A DNA stretch of 64,000 nucleotides, from assembly GCA_963771595.1 (NCBI GenBank), contig CAVYUC010000028.1:1-64000 (forward strand). Direction: 5' to 3'. The DNA is from CAVYUC01 sp963771595 (GTDB lineage Bacteria > Bacteroidota > Bacteroidia > Bacteroidales > Prolixibacteraceae). The position numbers and the translations under genes were made by a program. The notes below the pieces were generated by a model. It was given only the letters and a program-made list of their open reading frames with translations, had not been told where the DNA came from and searched no databases. How positions within the stretch are numbered: the stretch's first letter is position 1; the number at the start of each line of letters is the position of its first letter. Shown here piece after piece: positions 52,120 to 61,636 of the stretch.

Positions 52120-54708
52120 TTATTTATCTTCCATAACTCTTTTCAGAGCCGAAGGCACCTGAAGCAGGTGATAGCTGTGGCTGTAAATTAAATACTTTTG
52201 TTCCCACATGGGAAAGTACTTTTCCTTGTACTTTCGTAATCCTTTAAAATGCCCAAACAGTTTGAGGTTTTCGTAAGCATACCTGATGCTTTTTTCGGTG
52301 AGATTGATCCCTTCTATTCCGGAAAGTGGCGCCATACCTATATTAACTGACCTGTAATTCTGCTCCTGCAGATAAATAAACGTTCTGGCCAACAGCATAT
52401 CCAAAACTCCGTTTGGAGCGTCGGGCACTTTTCGAATCAGATCATAGGTTGCTTCACCGGATGCATAATCAGGAATCATATTCAAAAAGGCATGTACTTT
52501 TTCTTCCGCGTCTTCAACAGTTACAATGGTTTGGTTTTTCAGAGCGTTACGATCAAAAATACCCTGTGTAAAAGCAATCTCCTTTTGATTTAATTCCTCC
52601 AGCCAGCTATCGGAAACCTGTTCCAGTTTTTGCAGCAACCCTTCCTTAATCGGAGCATAGTAAACTTTTATGTCGTACCCTTCGCTGCTTAACCGGTTAA
52701 TGGCATTGCGCATTGGCTTCATTTTCTGGCCCGCAAGTGTAAATTTTGCCAAATCCACGATTGCCTCTTCCCCCAACGGCAAGCTCCGTTTACCTAAATC
52801 CAGGTATACATTCAGCGATAATTTGGGCACGCGGTAATAGACACTTACAAAGCCGTTTTCATCGCAAAAAGTATCGAATTCGCGAATAAGATCAACCATT
52901 GCCGCTTCGTCGCGGCACACCGGATTTTCAAGCACAAAAGCAAAATGGCGGGCTACTTTAAACGAGATAAATCCGTCCCTGTCTTTCGCAAAAAACAAGA
53001 ATTTGTCGGGATAGGTTTTAAAATAATCCAAAGCAGATTGCCCGTATTTTTCAACCAGAATTTTTGCCAGTTCCTTTTCTTCGTCGGTGTTAAATGGTTT
53101 ACTGAAATACGGCCTTAGCAAGCTGAAAAATATAAATCCCAACACCAATCCTCCCGAAAAATAAATGGCGTGCAGGAAGTTTTGAGCGAATACAGTGCGA
53201 GGTTCAAGGCCGCTTGCATCGAAAAGAAAAAACAAGCGGAAAATGGTTTTCACAGCAACCCAAAATTCAAAATCAACACCAAAATGGCGCTTGTCGATAA
53301 AATAAAAACTGATGACCCCAAAAACGAAAAGGGCTGCAACACTGTACAAAAGAACACTGTAGCTAATTCTTGTAAATTTGGGATGAGGTTTAAGTTTGTA
53401 AAATGGCCGTGTATAAAAAAGCACCGACAGCGCCACAAACGACAAGATGGCTTCTTCATAATCGGCTGCCTTTAACAGGTGCCCGATGATGGAAAAAATG
53501 GTTAAAAATATTGCTACAAGCCAGGCTCTTTTTGAGCCCTGCAACAGAAAAACACTCAATATTACCAGCAATAAACCAAAAACCAGCACCAGCCCATTAC
53601 TGGTTGCAATAATGTTGTCGGGGAGCAAGTCCTTCATCAGCCGAAGACGTGCCGGAATGGCCGGTGTAATGGCAGAAACGATGTTTACAATACCAAGAAT
53701 GAATATAATACACGCCGGTAAAACCCTTAGAATCAGGTTATCTTTTTTTGAGATGAAACTAAAAAGCCCGGCCAGTAAAGGAAGCCAAAACTCAAAAAAA
53801 CGGTACAGCAAAACAATGGAAGCAGCGGCAACAATGGGGAAACCAAACTGCTCCAGAATAAATGTCAGCGAAACTTCAATAGCGCCCAAGCCACGTAAAA
53901 AAGGAGATGCAATAAGCAGGATAACCATAACCACATACCCAATAATTGCTGCAGGCAGCGACGGTCCGAATCCCAGGGCGAGCATGGCTACATAAAGATG
54001 CAGGATTCCTAAGATTTCGATAAAAATGGAAAACAGCAAAACAAATCCCACTTGTTTGCGGTCAATTTTTTGGGTTATCATTTCATCCAGGGCCAGTGTC
54101 ATTGAAGGACGAATACGCGCCAGCCACAAGTAAGCCTTTCCTTTTTTGGAGACAGAATAAAGAAATCCGATAAAACCAAATGTCAGTAATATTAAAAATC
54201 CAAAGCCCACCAATTCGGTTTGCTGAAGATGGTGTGCAAAAAGGGCAAAAGCCAAAGTTGGAATGGCTACCACCACCACCGACAAGATGCTTATGAAAGC
54301 AAAAATTGTTGATGCCAGATGAATTTGGGATTTTGTCACTCCTTCATTTTCAATTTCTTTGGTGAAAAATACAAGAGAAGAAAATCCGCCCGCCGGTAAA
54401 AACACGCTGATCAGGTTTCGTTTCAAAAATAAGCGCAGAGCAGTAAAAACAGGTATTTTTTTGCCCAATGAACGGAAGCTGAACACATACATCAAAGCCT
54501 GCAACAATAGATAAATTACCGTAAGAGCAACACCCAGAGCGATATACCAAAAATTACTTTGCCCCAGTTGTTCGCGTATTTTTAAAAGCTCCAGGTGCTC
54601 GTGGCGGATGAAAAACACGGCCATTCCAATCATGAAAAGCGCCATAATCAGCTGCAGAAAAAATTTGTTAAAGAACAGTTTGGAAATCCGGTTTTTTGCT
54701 TTATCCAT
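52120..54708 (-). CDS. mprF: MprF-type phosphatidylglycerol lysyltransferase with flippase domain
   Basis: An 862-residue membrane protein. The first 510 residues carry about 13 to 14 hydrophobic segments (for example FFLQLIMALFMIGMAVFFIR, LFLKRNLISVFLPAGGFSSL) of the LPG synthase/flippase family. The cytoplasmic C-terminus, about 530-862, is the DUF2156 acyltransferase fold (ARHFAFVLENPVCRDEA, LDLGKRSLPLGEEA, SDSWLEELNQKE, NLTEKSIRYAYENLKLFGHF). MprF adds an amino acid, often lysine, to phosphatidylglycerol and flips the product, which lowers membrane charge and gives resistance to cationic peptides. The neighbouring VirJ/AcvB-like gene fits. Confidence 0.85.
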   Translation of the reverse strand: MDKAKNRISKLFFNKFFLQLIMALFMIGMAVFFIRHEHLELLKIREQLGQSNFWYIALGVALTVIYLLLQALMYVFSFRSLGKKIPVFTALRLFLKRNLISVFLPAGGFSSLVFFTKEIENEGVTKSQIHLASTIFAFISILSVVVVAIPTLAFALFAHHLQQTELVGFGFLILLTFGFIGFLYSVSKKGKAYLWLARIRPSMTLALDEMITQKIDRKQVGFVLLFSIFIEILGILHLYVAMLALGFGPSLPAAIIGYVVMVILLIASPFLRGLGAIEVSLTFILEQFGFPIVAAASIVLLYRFFEFWLPLLAGLFSFISKKDNLILRVLPACIIFILGIVNIVSAITPAIPARLRLMKDLLPDNIIATSNGLVLVFGLLLVILSVFLLQGSKRAWLVAIFLTIFSIIGHLLKAADYEEAILSFVALSVLFYTRPFYKLKPHPKFTRISYSVLLYSVAALFVFGVISFYFIDKRHFGVDFEFWVAVKTIFRLFFLFDASGLEPRTVFAQNFLHAIYFSGGLVLGFIFFSLLRPYFSKPFNTDEEKELAKILVEKYGQSALDYFKTYPDKFLFFAKDRDGFISFKVARHFAFVLENPVCRDEAAMVDLIREFDTFCDENGFVSVYYRVPKLSLNVYLDLGKRSLPLGEEAIVDLAKFTLAGQKMKPMRNAINRLSSEGYDIKVYYAPIKEGLLQKLEQVSDSWLEELNQKEIAFTQGIFDRNALKNQTIVTVEDAEEKVHAFLNMIPDYASGEATYDLIRKVPDAPNGVLDMLLARTFIYLQEQNYRSVNIGMAPLSGIEGINLTEKSIRYAYENLKLFGHFKGLRKYKEKYFPMWEQKYLIYSHSYHLLQVPSALKRVMEDK

Positions 54709-54774
54709 TTTATTCTAATGCTTGTTTTCTTTCGGTTTAGCTAAATTACAAATCTCAAGTATAGAAAATTGTAT

Positions 54775-55482
54775 TCAGCGTACTTTTAAACCCATAAGTT
54801 TGATGAGCAAATCATAATTATTGTTGTAGCGGTGTTCGCCGGGCAATTCGTGTATAACAATCTTTTGGTTTTTTTGCAGGCTGTCCTTCAGCATTAATTC
54901 TTCTTCTTTACCAAAGAAGATTACCACCGGAAAATTCAATTGATTCAGTTCCGGCTCCAATTTATATTTTCTGTCGGGTGTATCCTTTTCCTTTAAAAGA
55001 TCGCTGATGCGAATCACAAAATCGGTACTGGACGAAGGGGAAACCAGCGCTAAAAGCTTTATTTTTTCGAGGATGGAAGGGGATAATCTTTTGGGAAGAA
55101 AAGCGCCCACATCGGCACCGAAAGAATAGCCCACAATGGCTAAAGATGATTTGCCCCAGGTTTTCAGGTAATATTCTGCTATTCGTTCTATATCGTGTGC
55201 AAAATCATTCGGATTTTTTTCATTCCAGAAATATTTGCGGCTGTTTAAAGCCACCACTCCGTAACCCTGTTTTTCCAAATCCTGCATAAACGACTTGCTG
55301 AAATCGGTGAGTCCGCCATCGCCAGTGATATAAATTATCAAAGTTGCCTGGGTTCCTTTGTCTGCAGATATCAGCAAGGGCAATTGTTTCAATTCAGGCT
55401 CTTGTGCTTTGATAATAAATGAATTGATAATTAACACAAAAAGAAGTGGTATATTTTTAAGGTATTGAGTTTTTAAATTCAT
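54775..55482 (-). CDS. virJ: VirJ/AcvB-like alpha/beta hydrolase
   Basis: A 235-residue exported hydrolase (signal to about 27, INSFIIKAQ). Alpha/beta hydrolase features: nucleophile GYSFGADVGA (Ser in GYSFG), acidic region IFFGKEEELMLKD, and His in LPGEHRYNNNY. The QEPELKQLPLLISA and LIIYITGDGGLTDFSKSFM parts match the VirJ/AcvB family. AcvB-type enzymes hydrolyse lysyl-phosphatidylglycerol in alpha-proteobacteria. Adjacent MprF (66 bases downstream) supports a related function here. The gene symbol is used for family only. Confidence 0.75.
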   Translation of the reverse strand: MNLKTQYLKNIPLLFVLIINSFIIKAQEPELKQLPLLISADKGTQATLIIYITGDGGLTDFSKSFMQDLEKQGYGVVALNSRKYFWNEKNPNDFAHDIERIAEYYLKTWGKSSLAIVGYSFGADVGAFLPKRLSPSILEKIKLLALVSPSSSTDFVIRISDLLKEKDTPDRKYKLEPELNQLNFPVVIFFGKEEELMLKDSLQKNQKIVIHELPGEHRYNNNYDLLIKLMGLKVR

Positions 55483-55539
55483 TATTGAGTATTAAAAACT
55501 AAATATAACACACTTTTTATAAAAAAATTGTCTGTTTCG

Positions 55540-55767
55540 TCATTTTGAAATAAGGCTATGTTTAATTAAGAAATTCCTTTCGGCTGGTACAATGTCTCCT
55601 AACCGCAACCTGATAATATCTCCCATAACCAAATCACGCGCTTCAGGATTAATCCATTTTCCATCGCGTTTCACCCGGGCTTTGACGGCCAGTTTGGCTT
55701 TCAGTGCATCAATGGCATTCCCGGCTTCGCGTTCTTCCCAGAATCCGATGGTCGCTTTTTTGAGCAC
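55540..55767 (-). pseudogene. P-type ATPase fragment (E1-E2 region)
   Basis: This 75-codon frame reads TIGFWEEREAGNAIDALKAK, then LAVKARVKRDGKWINPEARD, then LVMGDIIRLRLGDIVPAERN. It is the actuator-domain start of plasma-membrane H+-ATPase-type P-type ATPases. Upstream transmembrane segments and everything past the actuator, including the DKTGT site, are absent. A truncated remnant between phosphoketolase and virJ. Confidence 0.7.
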
Positions 55768-55814
55768 CCATTTTTATTGAGTTTTATTTATTCAGAAATA
55801 TTTCTTTCAATTTT

Positions 55815-58118
55815 CTAAATCACTTTCTGATTCCATTTCCAGTTTCGTATTTCAGGCATATCCTGACCATGTTTATCAATGTACTTTGTGTGTTCGGTGA
55901 GCTTGTCAATCATCATTTGTCTTAGCTTATTTCCATCTTCACCTAAACCCGGAACCCGGTTAATGACATCCTGAACCAAATCAAACCGGTCAAGATTATT
56001 TAAAACCGTCATGTCGAAATAGGTTGTAATAGTACCTTCTTCCTTGTAACCACGAACATGCATGTTTTCGTGATTGGCGCGGCGGTAGGTCATCCGGTGA
56101 ACAAGCCAGGGATAGCCGTGAAATGCAAATACAATGGGTTTGTTTTTTGTGAATAAAGTATCGAAATCCGAATCACTTAGTCCGTGCGGGTGTTCCGTAT
56201 CTGGTTGCAACTTCATCAAATCGACCACATTAATTACGCGAATTTTAAGATCAGGAAGATGTTCACGAAGGATTGAAACCGCGGCGAGGGTTTCCAGCGT
56301 TGGCACATCGCCACAGCAGGCCATCACCACATCCGGTTCCAAATCTTCATCGTTACTTGCCCATTTCCAAATACCGATTCCCTGGGTGCAATGGGTTATC
56401 GCTTCATCCATGGTTAACCATTGCGGAGCCTGGTATTTACCGGCAACTACTACATTCACATAATCGCGGCTTCGCAGGCAATGATCGGCAACCGACAACA
56501 AACAATTTGCATCAGGCGGAAGATAAACGCGGACAACGGAGGCCTTCTTGTTTACTACATGATCGATAAAACCTGGGTCCTGATGGGTGAAACCGTTATG
56601 TGCCTGTTGCCACACATGCGAAGCGAGCAAATAATTAAGCGAAGCTATTTTCCGGCGCCACGACAATCCTGCCGTAACCTTTAACCACTTGGCATGTTGG
56701 TTAAACATGGAATCAATAATATGAATGAATGCCTCATAACAGTTAAAGAGCCCGTGTCTTCCGGTTAGCAGATAACCTTCGAGCCATCCTTCGCACTGGT
56801 GTTCGCTCAGCACTTCCATCACCCGGCCTTCAGTTGCAAGGAATTCATCGTTCTTTTTTGTTTTGGCTTCCCACTGCCGGCTGGTGACCTCGAAAACTGC
56901 ATTTAACCGGTTGGAAAGCGTTTCGTCGGGGCCAAAAATCCGGAAATTCCGTTGTTCATCATTTAATTTGATGACTTCGCGAAGAAACTCTCCCAGTTCA
57001 TGGGTGTCGGCTGCCTCAACTGAACCAGGCGACGGTACATCAATTGCAAAATTTCGAAAATCGGGCATATGCAAATCCTGCAATAGCATTCCTCCATTGG
57101 CATTTGGATTAGCTCCCATTCGCCTGTTGCCTTTTGGCGCAAGTTCACCCAGTTCGGGCATAAGTCTCCCGGTTTCATCAAAAAGTTCTTCAGGTTTGTA
57201 ACTTTTCAACCATTTCTCCAGCAACTTAAGATGATGCGGATGATCGGAATCTACCAGCAACGGAATCTGGTGGGCGTGAAATGTGCCTTCGATTTTCACT
57301 CCGTCAACTTCTTTTGGTCCGGTCCAGCCTTTGGGCGATCGTAAAACAATCATTGGCCAGCGGGGACGGCTTGCATCCTTTTTATACCGTGCATTTTTTT
57401 GAATTTCCTTAATTTCAGAAATGGTTTTTTCCAAAACTTTAGCCATGCGATGATGCATTTTTTCCGGCTCATCACCTTCCACAAAATAAGGTGTCCATCC
57501 ATAACCATTAAGCAACTGCTTTAATTCTTTTTTTGAAATACGGGCCAATACTGTTGGATTAGCAATTTTATAGCCGTTGAGATGCAGGATGGGCAAAACG
57601 GCTCCGTCGGTAACCGGGTTTAAAAATTTATTGGAATGCCAGGCGGTTGCCAAGGGGCCGGTTTCTGCTTCGCCGTCGCCAACAACACAGGCAACAAGCA
57701 GTTCCGGATTATCGAATACGGCGCCAAAAGCATGGCTGAGAGAATATCCCAACTCTCCACCTTCGTGAATGGAACCCGGACATTCAGGAGAGACATGGCT
57801 CGGAATTCCTCCCGGAAATGAAAACTGGGTGAACAGTTTTTTCAGTCCGGCTTCATCCTGCGTAATGTTTGGATAAACTTCGCTGTATGTTCCTTCGAGA
57901 TACGTATTTCCCACCAGCGCCGGTCCGCCATGACCGGGCCCTGAAATGTAAATCATGTCCAGATCGTATTTTTTAATCATCCGGTTCAGATGCACATAAA
58001 TAAAGTTTTGTCCCGGAGTTGTGCCCCAATGCCCCAACAACATCGATTTAACATGCGATTGTTTTAATGGTTCCCGCAGCAAAGGGTTGTCGCGCAAATA
58101 AAGTTGGCCAACTGACAA
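55815..58118 (-). CDS. xfp: Phosphoketolase (xylulose-5-phosphate/fructose-6-phosphate), 5' end frameshifted
   Basis: A thiamine-diphosphate enzyme that splits xylulose 5-phosphate (or fructose 6-phosphate) with phosphate to acetyl phosphate and an aldose phosphate. It shows GPGHGGPALVGNTYLEGTYS, PGGIPSHVSPECPGSIHEGG, the ThDP site VVGDGEAETGPLATAWH and LNGYKIANPT. The listed open frame, 767 residues, begins at a TTG, 25 codons inside the family start. Upstream, ATG 58195 (MKTKSSPLSKKLI) and NAYWRAANYL are present but out of frame because of one extra base near 58158 and one near 58123. With both removed the full length is about 793. A clean rest suggests either sequence errors or recent loss. 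Confidence 0.9.
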   Translation of the reverse strand: MSVGQLYLRDNPLLREPLKQSHVKSMLLGHWGTTPGQNFIYVHLNRMIKKYDLDMIYISGPGHGGPALVGNTYLEGTYSEVYPNITQDEAGLKKLFTQFSFPGGIPSHVSPECPGSIHEGGELGYSLSHAFGAVFDNPELLVACVVGDGEAETGPLATAWHSNKFLNPVTDGAVLPILHLNGYKIANPTVLARISKKELKQLLNGYGWTPYFVEGDEPEKMHHRMAKVLEKTISEIKEIQKNARYKKDASRPRWPMIVLRSPKGWTGPKEVDGVKIEGTFHAHQIPLLVDSDHPHHLKLLEKWLKSYKPEELFDETGRLMPELGELAPKGNRRMGANPNANGGMLLQDLHMPDFRNFAIDVPSPGSVEAADTHELGEFLREVIKLNDEQRNFRIFGPDETLSNRLNAVFEVTSRQWEAKTKKNDEFLATEGRVMEVLSEHQCEGWLEGYLLTGRHGLFNCYEAFIHIIDSMFNQHAKWLKVTAGLSWRRKIASLNYLLASHVWQQAHNGFTHQDPGFIDHVVNKKASVVRVYLPPDANCLLSVADHCLRSRDYVNVVVAGKYQAPQWLTMDEAITHCTQGIGIWKWASNDEDLEPDVVMACCGDVPTLETLAAVSILREHLPDLKIRVINVVDLMKLQPDTEHPHGLSDSDFDTLFTKNKPIVFAFHGYPWLVHRMTYRRANHENMHVRGYKEEGTITTYFDMTVLNNLDRFDLVQDVINRVPGLGEDGNKLRQMMIDKLTEHTKYIDKHGQDMPEIRNWKWNQKVI

Positions 58119-58247
58119 GATAGTTGGCAGCTCGCCAATAGGCGTTCATTTTTTGTAATAAGTTTTTTTGATAAAGGGCTGCTTTTTGTTTTCATATCTT
58201 TTATTTTAATGATTTCTAAATTAATGTTGTTTTTTTGTGAAACCAGA

Positions 58248-58292
58248 CTTCGACTACGCTCAGCCTGACAGTCATCCTGAGCGTAGTCGAAG
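58248..58292. repeat. Dispersed palindromic repeat, copy 2
   Basis: CTTCGACTACGCTCAG and CTGAGCGTAGTCGAAG form a perfect inverted repeat with a 13-base centre. It matches the unit at 37293-37337. It lies between acetate kinase and phosphoketolase and could act as a partial terminator. Confidence 0.75.
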
Positions 58293-58345
58293 GGTGTTAA
58301 ATGTCATTACTTTTATTTCTATTCTTAACTCAACGACATTGATTT

Positions 58346-59566
58346 CTAATTTTTTTTAGCAGCACGATTTAGTTTTTGGATAACAATTTTTGCAATCATC
58401 TGTTCTTCGTCGGTATGAATAATACGGACAGCGACTGTTGCTTTATCCGTTGCAATAAGCGGATCGTTTTTCGTGTTTCGGTTCTCGTCAATTTCAATTC
58501 CAAGAAATTCCAATCCCTTGCAAATGCGGGATCGGATGACAGGGCTGTTTTCACCTATTCCACCGGCAAAAACAAGTGTATCCAGCCCTCCAAGTGCAGC
58601 AGCAAAAGCACCAATCCATTTCTTTGCCTGATAACAAAATAATTCCACAGCTTCCGCTGCCCGAATATCATTCGATTCAACTTTCAGTAAATCGCGCATA
58701 TCGGAACTAATTTCAGAAATTCCGAGGAGGCCGGATTCATGATTGATTAAATGATTAAATTGTTCGGTTGAGAGATTTTCTGATTTCATAATGTACCATG
58801 CGACTCCCGGATCCAAATCCCCGGGGCGGGTGCTCATCACCAAACCGGATGCAGGCGTAAAGCCCATACTGGTGTCGATACTCTTACCTTCGCGGACGGC
58901 GGCCATACTCGCACCATTACCGAGGTGCGCGAGTATCACGCGGCCATTTGCTGCTTTTGTTCCTGCAACACGGGAAAGTTCCTCCATCAGATAAGTGTAT
59001 GACAAGCCATGGAATCCATAGCGCTGTATCCCTTTCTCATCGAAGCGGCGGGGAACCGGTATCAATTTAGTAACCCGGGGCATTTCTGAATGAAAGGCTG
59101 TATCGAAACAGGCAACATGCTGAAGGTAAGGATAACGCTCGCGAACCGCCTCAATAAGTTCAATTTCTGCCGGCAGATGATCCGGATCGTAAGAAGTGAA
59201 GTGTTTTAATTCTTCTACTATTTCTTCTGTGATTAGCACCGCTTTAGTGTGTTGCATTCCAAAGACAACGCGATGGCCAACGCCATTTAGGATTGAAAAG
59301 TTGATTTTAGAATCAAGCCAATCCATCAGAAAATTTATCGCTGACTTATAGTCGCCGGCTTCCGGATTCAATGTTTCATTCCGATTCTCTTTTTCTTCAC
59401 TGTATGAAAGTGTTGAATCCGCCAGGCCTATCCGTTCGATTTTTCCATCGAGTAAACGATTGAAAGAACCGTCATTTTGATAAAGTGCGAACTTTATGCT
59501 GGATGAGCCGCCATTTATGGTCAAAATAGTATTGAGAGTTGGTTTTGTGGATGACAATTTTTTCAT
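58346..59566 (-). CDS. ackA: Acetate kinase
   Basis: A 406-residue enzyme of the ASKHA fold that turns acetyl phosphate and ADP to acetate and ATP. Start MKKLSSTKPTLNTILTINGG then SSSIKFALYQNDG has the phosphate-binding N-terminus (INGGSSSIKF). Further motifs are GHRVVFGMQHTKAV, CFDTAFHSEMP, RYGFHGLSYTYL, HLGNGASMAAVREGKSIDTS, MGFTPASGLVMSTRPGDLDP and VFAGGIGENSP. Length is normal. Downstream of the HAD gene, whose repaired stop overlaps the ackA start (ATGA), and upstream of phosphoketolase, which makes its substrate. Confidence 0.95.
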   Translation of the reverse strand: MKKLSSTKPTLNTILTINGGSSSIKFALYQNDGSFNRLLDGKIERIGLADSTLSYSEEKENRNETLNPEAGDYKSAINFLMDWLDSKINFSILNGVGHRVVFGMQHTKAVLITEEIVEELKHFTSYDPDHLPAEIELIEAVRERYPYLQHVACFDTAFHSEMPRVTKLIPVPRRFDEKGIQRYGFHGLSYTYLMEELSRVAGTKAANGRVILAHLGNGASMAAVREGKSIDTSMGFTPASGLVMSTRPGDLDPGVAWYIMKSENLSTEQFNHLINHESGLLGISEISSDMRDLLKVESNDIRAAEAVELFCYQAKKWIGAFAAALGGLDTLVFAGGIGENSPVIRSRICKGLEFLGIEIDENRNTKNDPLIATDKATVAVRIIHTDEEQMIAKIVIQKLNRAAKKN

Positions 59567-60214
59567 GATTTTACCTCCAGGCCAAATGAAATTAATTGTT
59601 CGCAGGTTGATTTATAATCGGTATGACAAATACTGCGAATTCCCAAGACCTTCCGCAATCTCTACCAATATTGGAGTATTCTCTATATAGACAATCTGTT
59701 CGGTTGGTACCTGGGCAATATCAAGTGCCAGTCGAAAAATATCCGGATCGGGTTTGCGGATACCAACATAACAAGATGAAATGAAAGCATCAATAAACTC
59801 ATTCAACCTGAACTTATGAATACGATAATCATTAAGTTCTCTTGATTCGTTACTTACCGCAACAATCTTCAATCTATATCTGGCTTTAAGCTGACGGATC
59901 AAGCCGATCATTTGTGGGTCGGATTCTGAACGGGCAAACATAAATTCTTTAAATTGTGCCGGGGTAAATGTGCGCTGCTCATAAAATATTACCAGATTCA
60001 GGTATTCTTCCATGGTAATTTTATCCAATTCGAAAGTTTCAAATACGCTTTGATGCCTGTCTTCCATCTCCTGCTGATTCAGGTGGAATTCTTTAACCGC
60101 CATTTTGCGAAACTTATGTCCCCAGCCGTCGGTAAGCAAAACGCCACCAATATCTAAAAACAGTGTTGAGATTGGGATCATCTTGTCCATTCTCATGATT
60201 ATCCTTTTTGCCAT
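59564..60214 (-). pseudogene. HAD-superfamily hydrolase, frameshifted near the 3' end
   Basis: The HAD core motifs are intact: the nucleophile Asp in TLFLDIGGVLLTDG, VAVSNESRELND, GIRKPDPDIFRLAL and the acidic IENTP. Near 59649 (minus GGGAATTC, expected GGAATTC) an extra base shifts the frame, so the listed open frame ends at 59612 with 200 residues. Deleting that base restores IRSICHTDYKSTCEQLI and a stop at about 59564, which overlaps the ackA start as ATGA. The catalytic residues lie before the shift, so the truncated protein may keep part of its activity. Substrate not known. A sugar-phosphate phosphatase would fit the operon. Confidence 0.75.
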
Positions 60215-61626
60215 TCTGTATGAAAAGTTCCTTTTGCATCGATGCGTTCGTAAGTGTGTGCACCAAAATAGTCACGCTGTGCCTGAATAAGATTCGCAGG
60301 CAACCAGGAACTTCGGAAAGCATCGATATATGCCAGCGAAGCCATCAAGCCGGGAATGGGAATGCCCATCGAACTTGCAGTACATACGACCTGACGGAGG
60401 TATTCCTGATTTTCTTTAATCTTTTTTGAAAGATTGGGATCCAGTAACAAATTTGCAAGATCGTGTTTGGAATGAAAAGCTGCCCGAATGTCATCCAGCA
60501 GGGCAGCCCGAATAATACAACCACCGCGCCAGATTCTCGCTACGGCTTCAAGATCGAGATGATATTTGTATTTATCTGATGCTACTGCCAGTAATGCAAA
60601 ACCTTGCGAATACGTTGTAATCATCGATACATAAAATGCATTCCGTATTTGTGTAACAAATTTTTGCCGGTTGCCGGTGAAAGGTTGTTCCCGGAACTGA
60701 AATATTTTGGTTGTCAATTCGCGTTGTTCTTCAAATACCGATAAATCGCGCATAACAACTGCCATATCGATGGTCGGAATAGGCACCTGCAACTCCATTG
60801 CACTTTGTGAAGTCCACATTCCTGTTCCTTTTTGTCGGGCCACATCAAGAATCTCATCGATTAATGGATTACCGGTTTTCTCATCTACCTTTCCGAATAT
60901 GTCAGCAGTAATTTCAATGAGATAACTATTCAGTTCTCCCTGGTTCCATTCCCTGTAAATGTGTTGAAGTTCATCATCAGAAAAACCAAGTACCTGTTTC
61001 ATCAAAGCGTACGTTTCGGAGATAAGCTGCATAATGCCATATTCAATACCATTGTGCACCATCTTTACAAAATGGCCCGCAGACCGGGGGCCTAAATATG
61101 TAACACAAGGTTCGTCGTTTACCTTTGCAGCAACGGCTTCAAAAATTTGTTTTACCCGTTCGTAAGGTTCTTTTGGTCCGCCAGGCATCATACTTGGGCC
61201 ACGCCTTGCACCTTCCTCGCCTCCGGAGATACCCATCCCTATAAAGTGTATTCCTTCTCCTTTTAAACTGGTGGTACGCAGGTTGGTATCTTTAAAATAA
61301 GAATTGCCTGAATCTATTATAAGATCGTCCTTCTGAAGATGAGGTGACAATTCATTTATAACTGAATCTACCGGAGCTCCTGCAGGAACAAGTAATATTA
61401 CCGCACGTGGTAAACGAAGACTTGAGATAAAATTCTGAAGGTTATCAGTACAATGGATATCTCTGTTCTCTGCTTCCTTTTTTAGTGATTCTACTTTGGT
61501 TGAGTCATTGTCATAACCGGCTACAGTGAAACCATGATCAGCCATGTTTAACAAAAGATTGCGACCCATAACACCTAAGCCCACCATGCCAATTTCATAT
61601 GCTTGTTGTGAATTTGTATTTTCCAT
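60199..61626 (-). CDS. gnd: 6-phosphogluconate dehydrogenase (decarboxylating)
   Basis: A 475-residue oxidative pentose-phosphate enzyme that turns 6-phosphogluconate to ribulose 5-phosphate with NAD(P)+. N-terminal dinucleotide fold IGMVGLGVMGRNLLLNMADH and GYDNDSTKVE. Substrate site MGISGGEEGARRGPSMMPGG and HFVKMVHNGIEYGIMQ (Lys and His). C-terminal helices end ANLIQAQRDYFGAHTYERID then AKGTFHTEW. Length is normal. The fourth residue after GYD (Asp, then Asn) does not clearly set NAD or NADP preference. The start of HAD overlaps the end of this gene by about 15 bases. Confidence 0.95.
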   Translation of the reverse strand: MENTNSQQAYEIGMVGLGVMGRNLLLNMADHGFTVAGYDNDSTKVESLKKEAENRDIHCTDNLQNFISSLRLPRAVILLVPAGAPVDSVINELSPHLQKDDLIIDSGNSYFKDTNLRTTSLKGEGIHFIGMGISGGEEGARRGPSMMPGGPKEPYERVKQIFEAVAAKVNDEPCVTYLGPRSAGHFVKMVHNGIEYGIMQLISETYALMKQVLGFSDDELQHIYREWNQGELNSYLIEITADIFGKVDEKTGNPLIDEILDVARQKGTGMWTSQSAMELQVPIPTIDMAVVMRDLSVFEEQRELTTKIFQFREQPFTGNRQKFVTQIRNAFYVSMITTYSQGFALLAVASDKYKYHLDLEAVARIWRGGCIIRAALLDDIRAAFHSKHDLANLLLDPNLSKKIKENQEYLRQVVCTASSMGIPIPGLMASLAYIDAFRSSWLPANLIQAQRDYFGAHTYERIDAKGTFHTEWQKG

Positions 61627-61636
61627 AAATTAAAAT

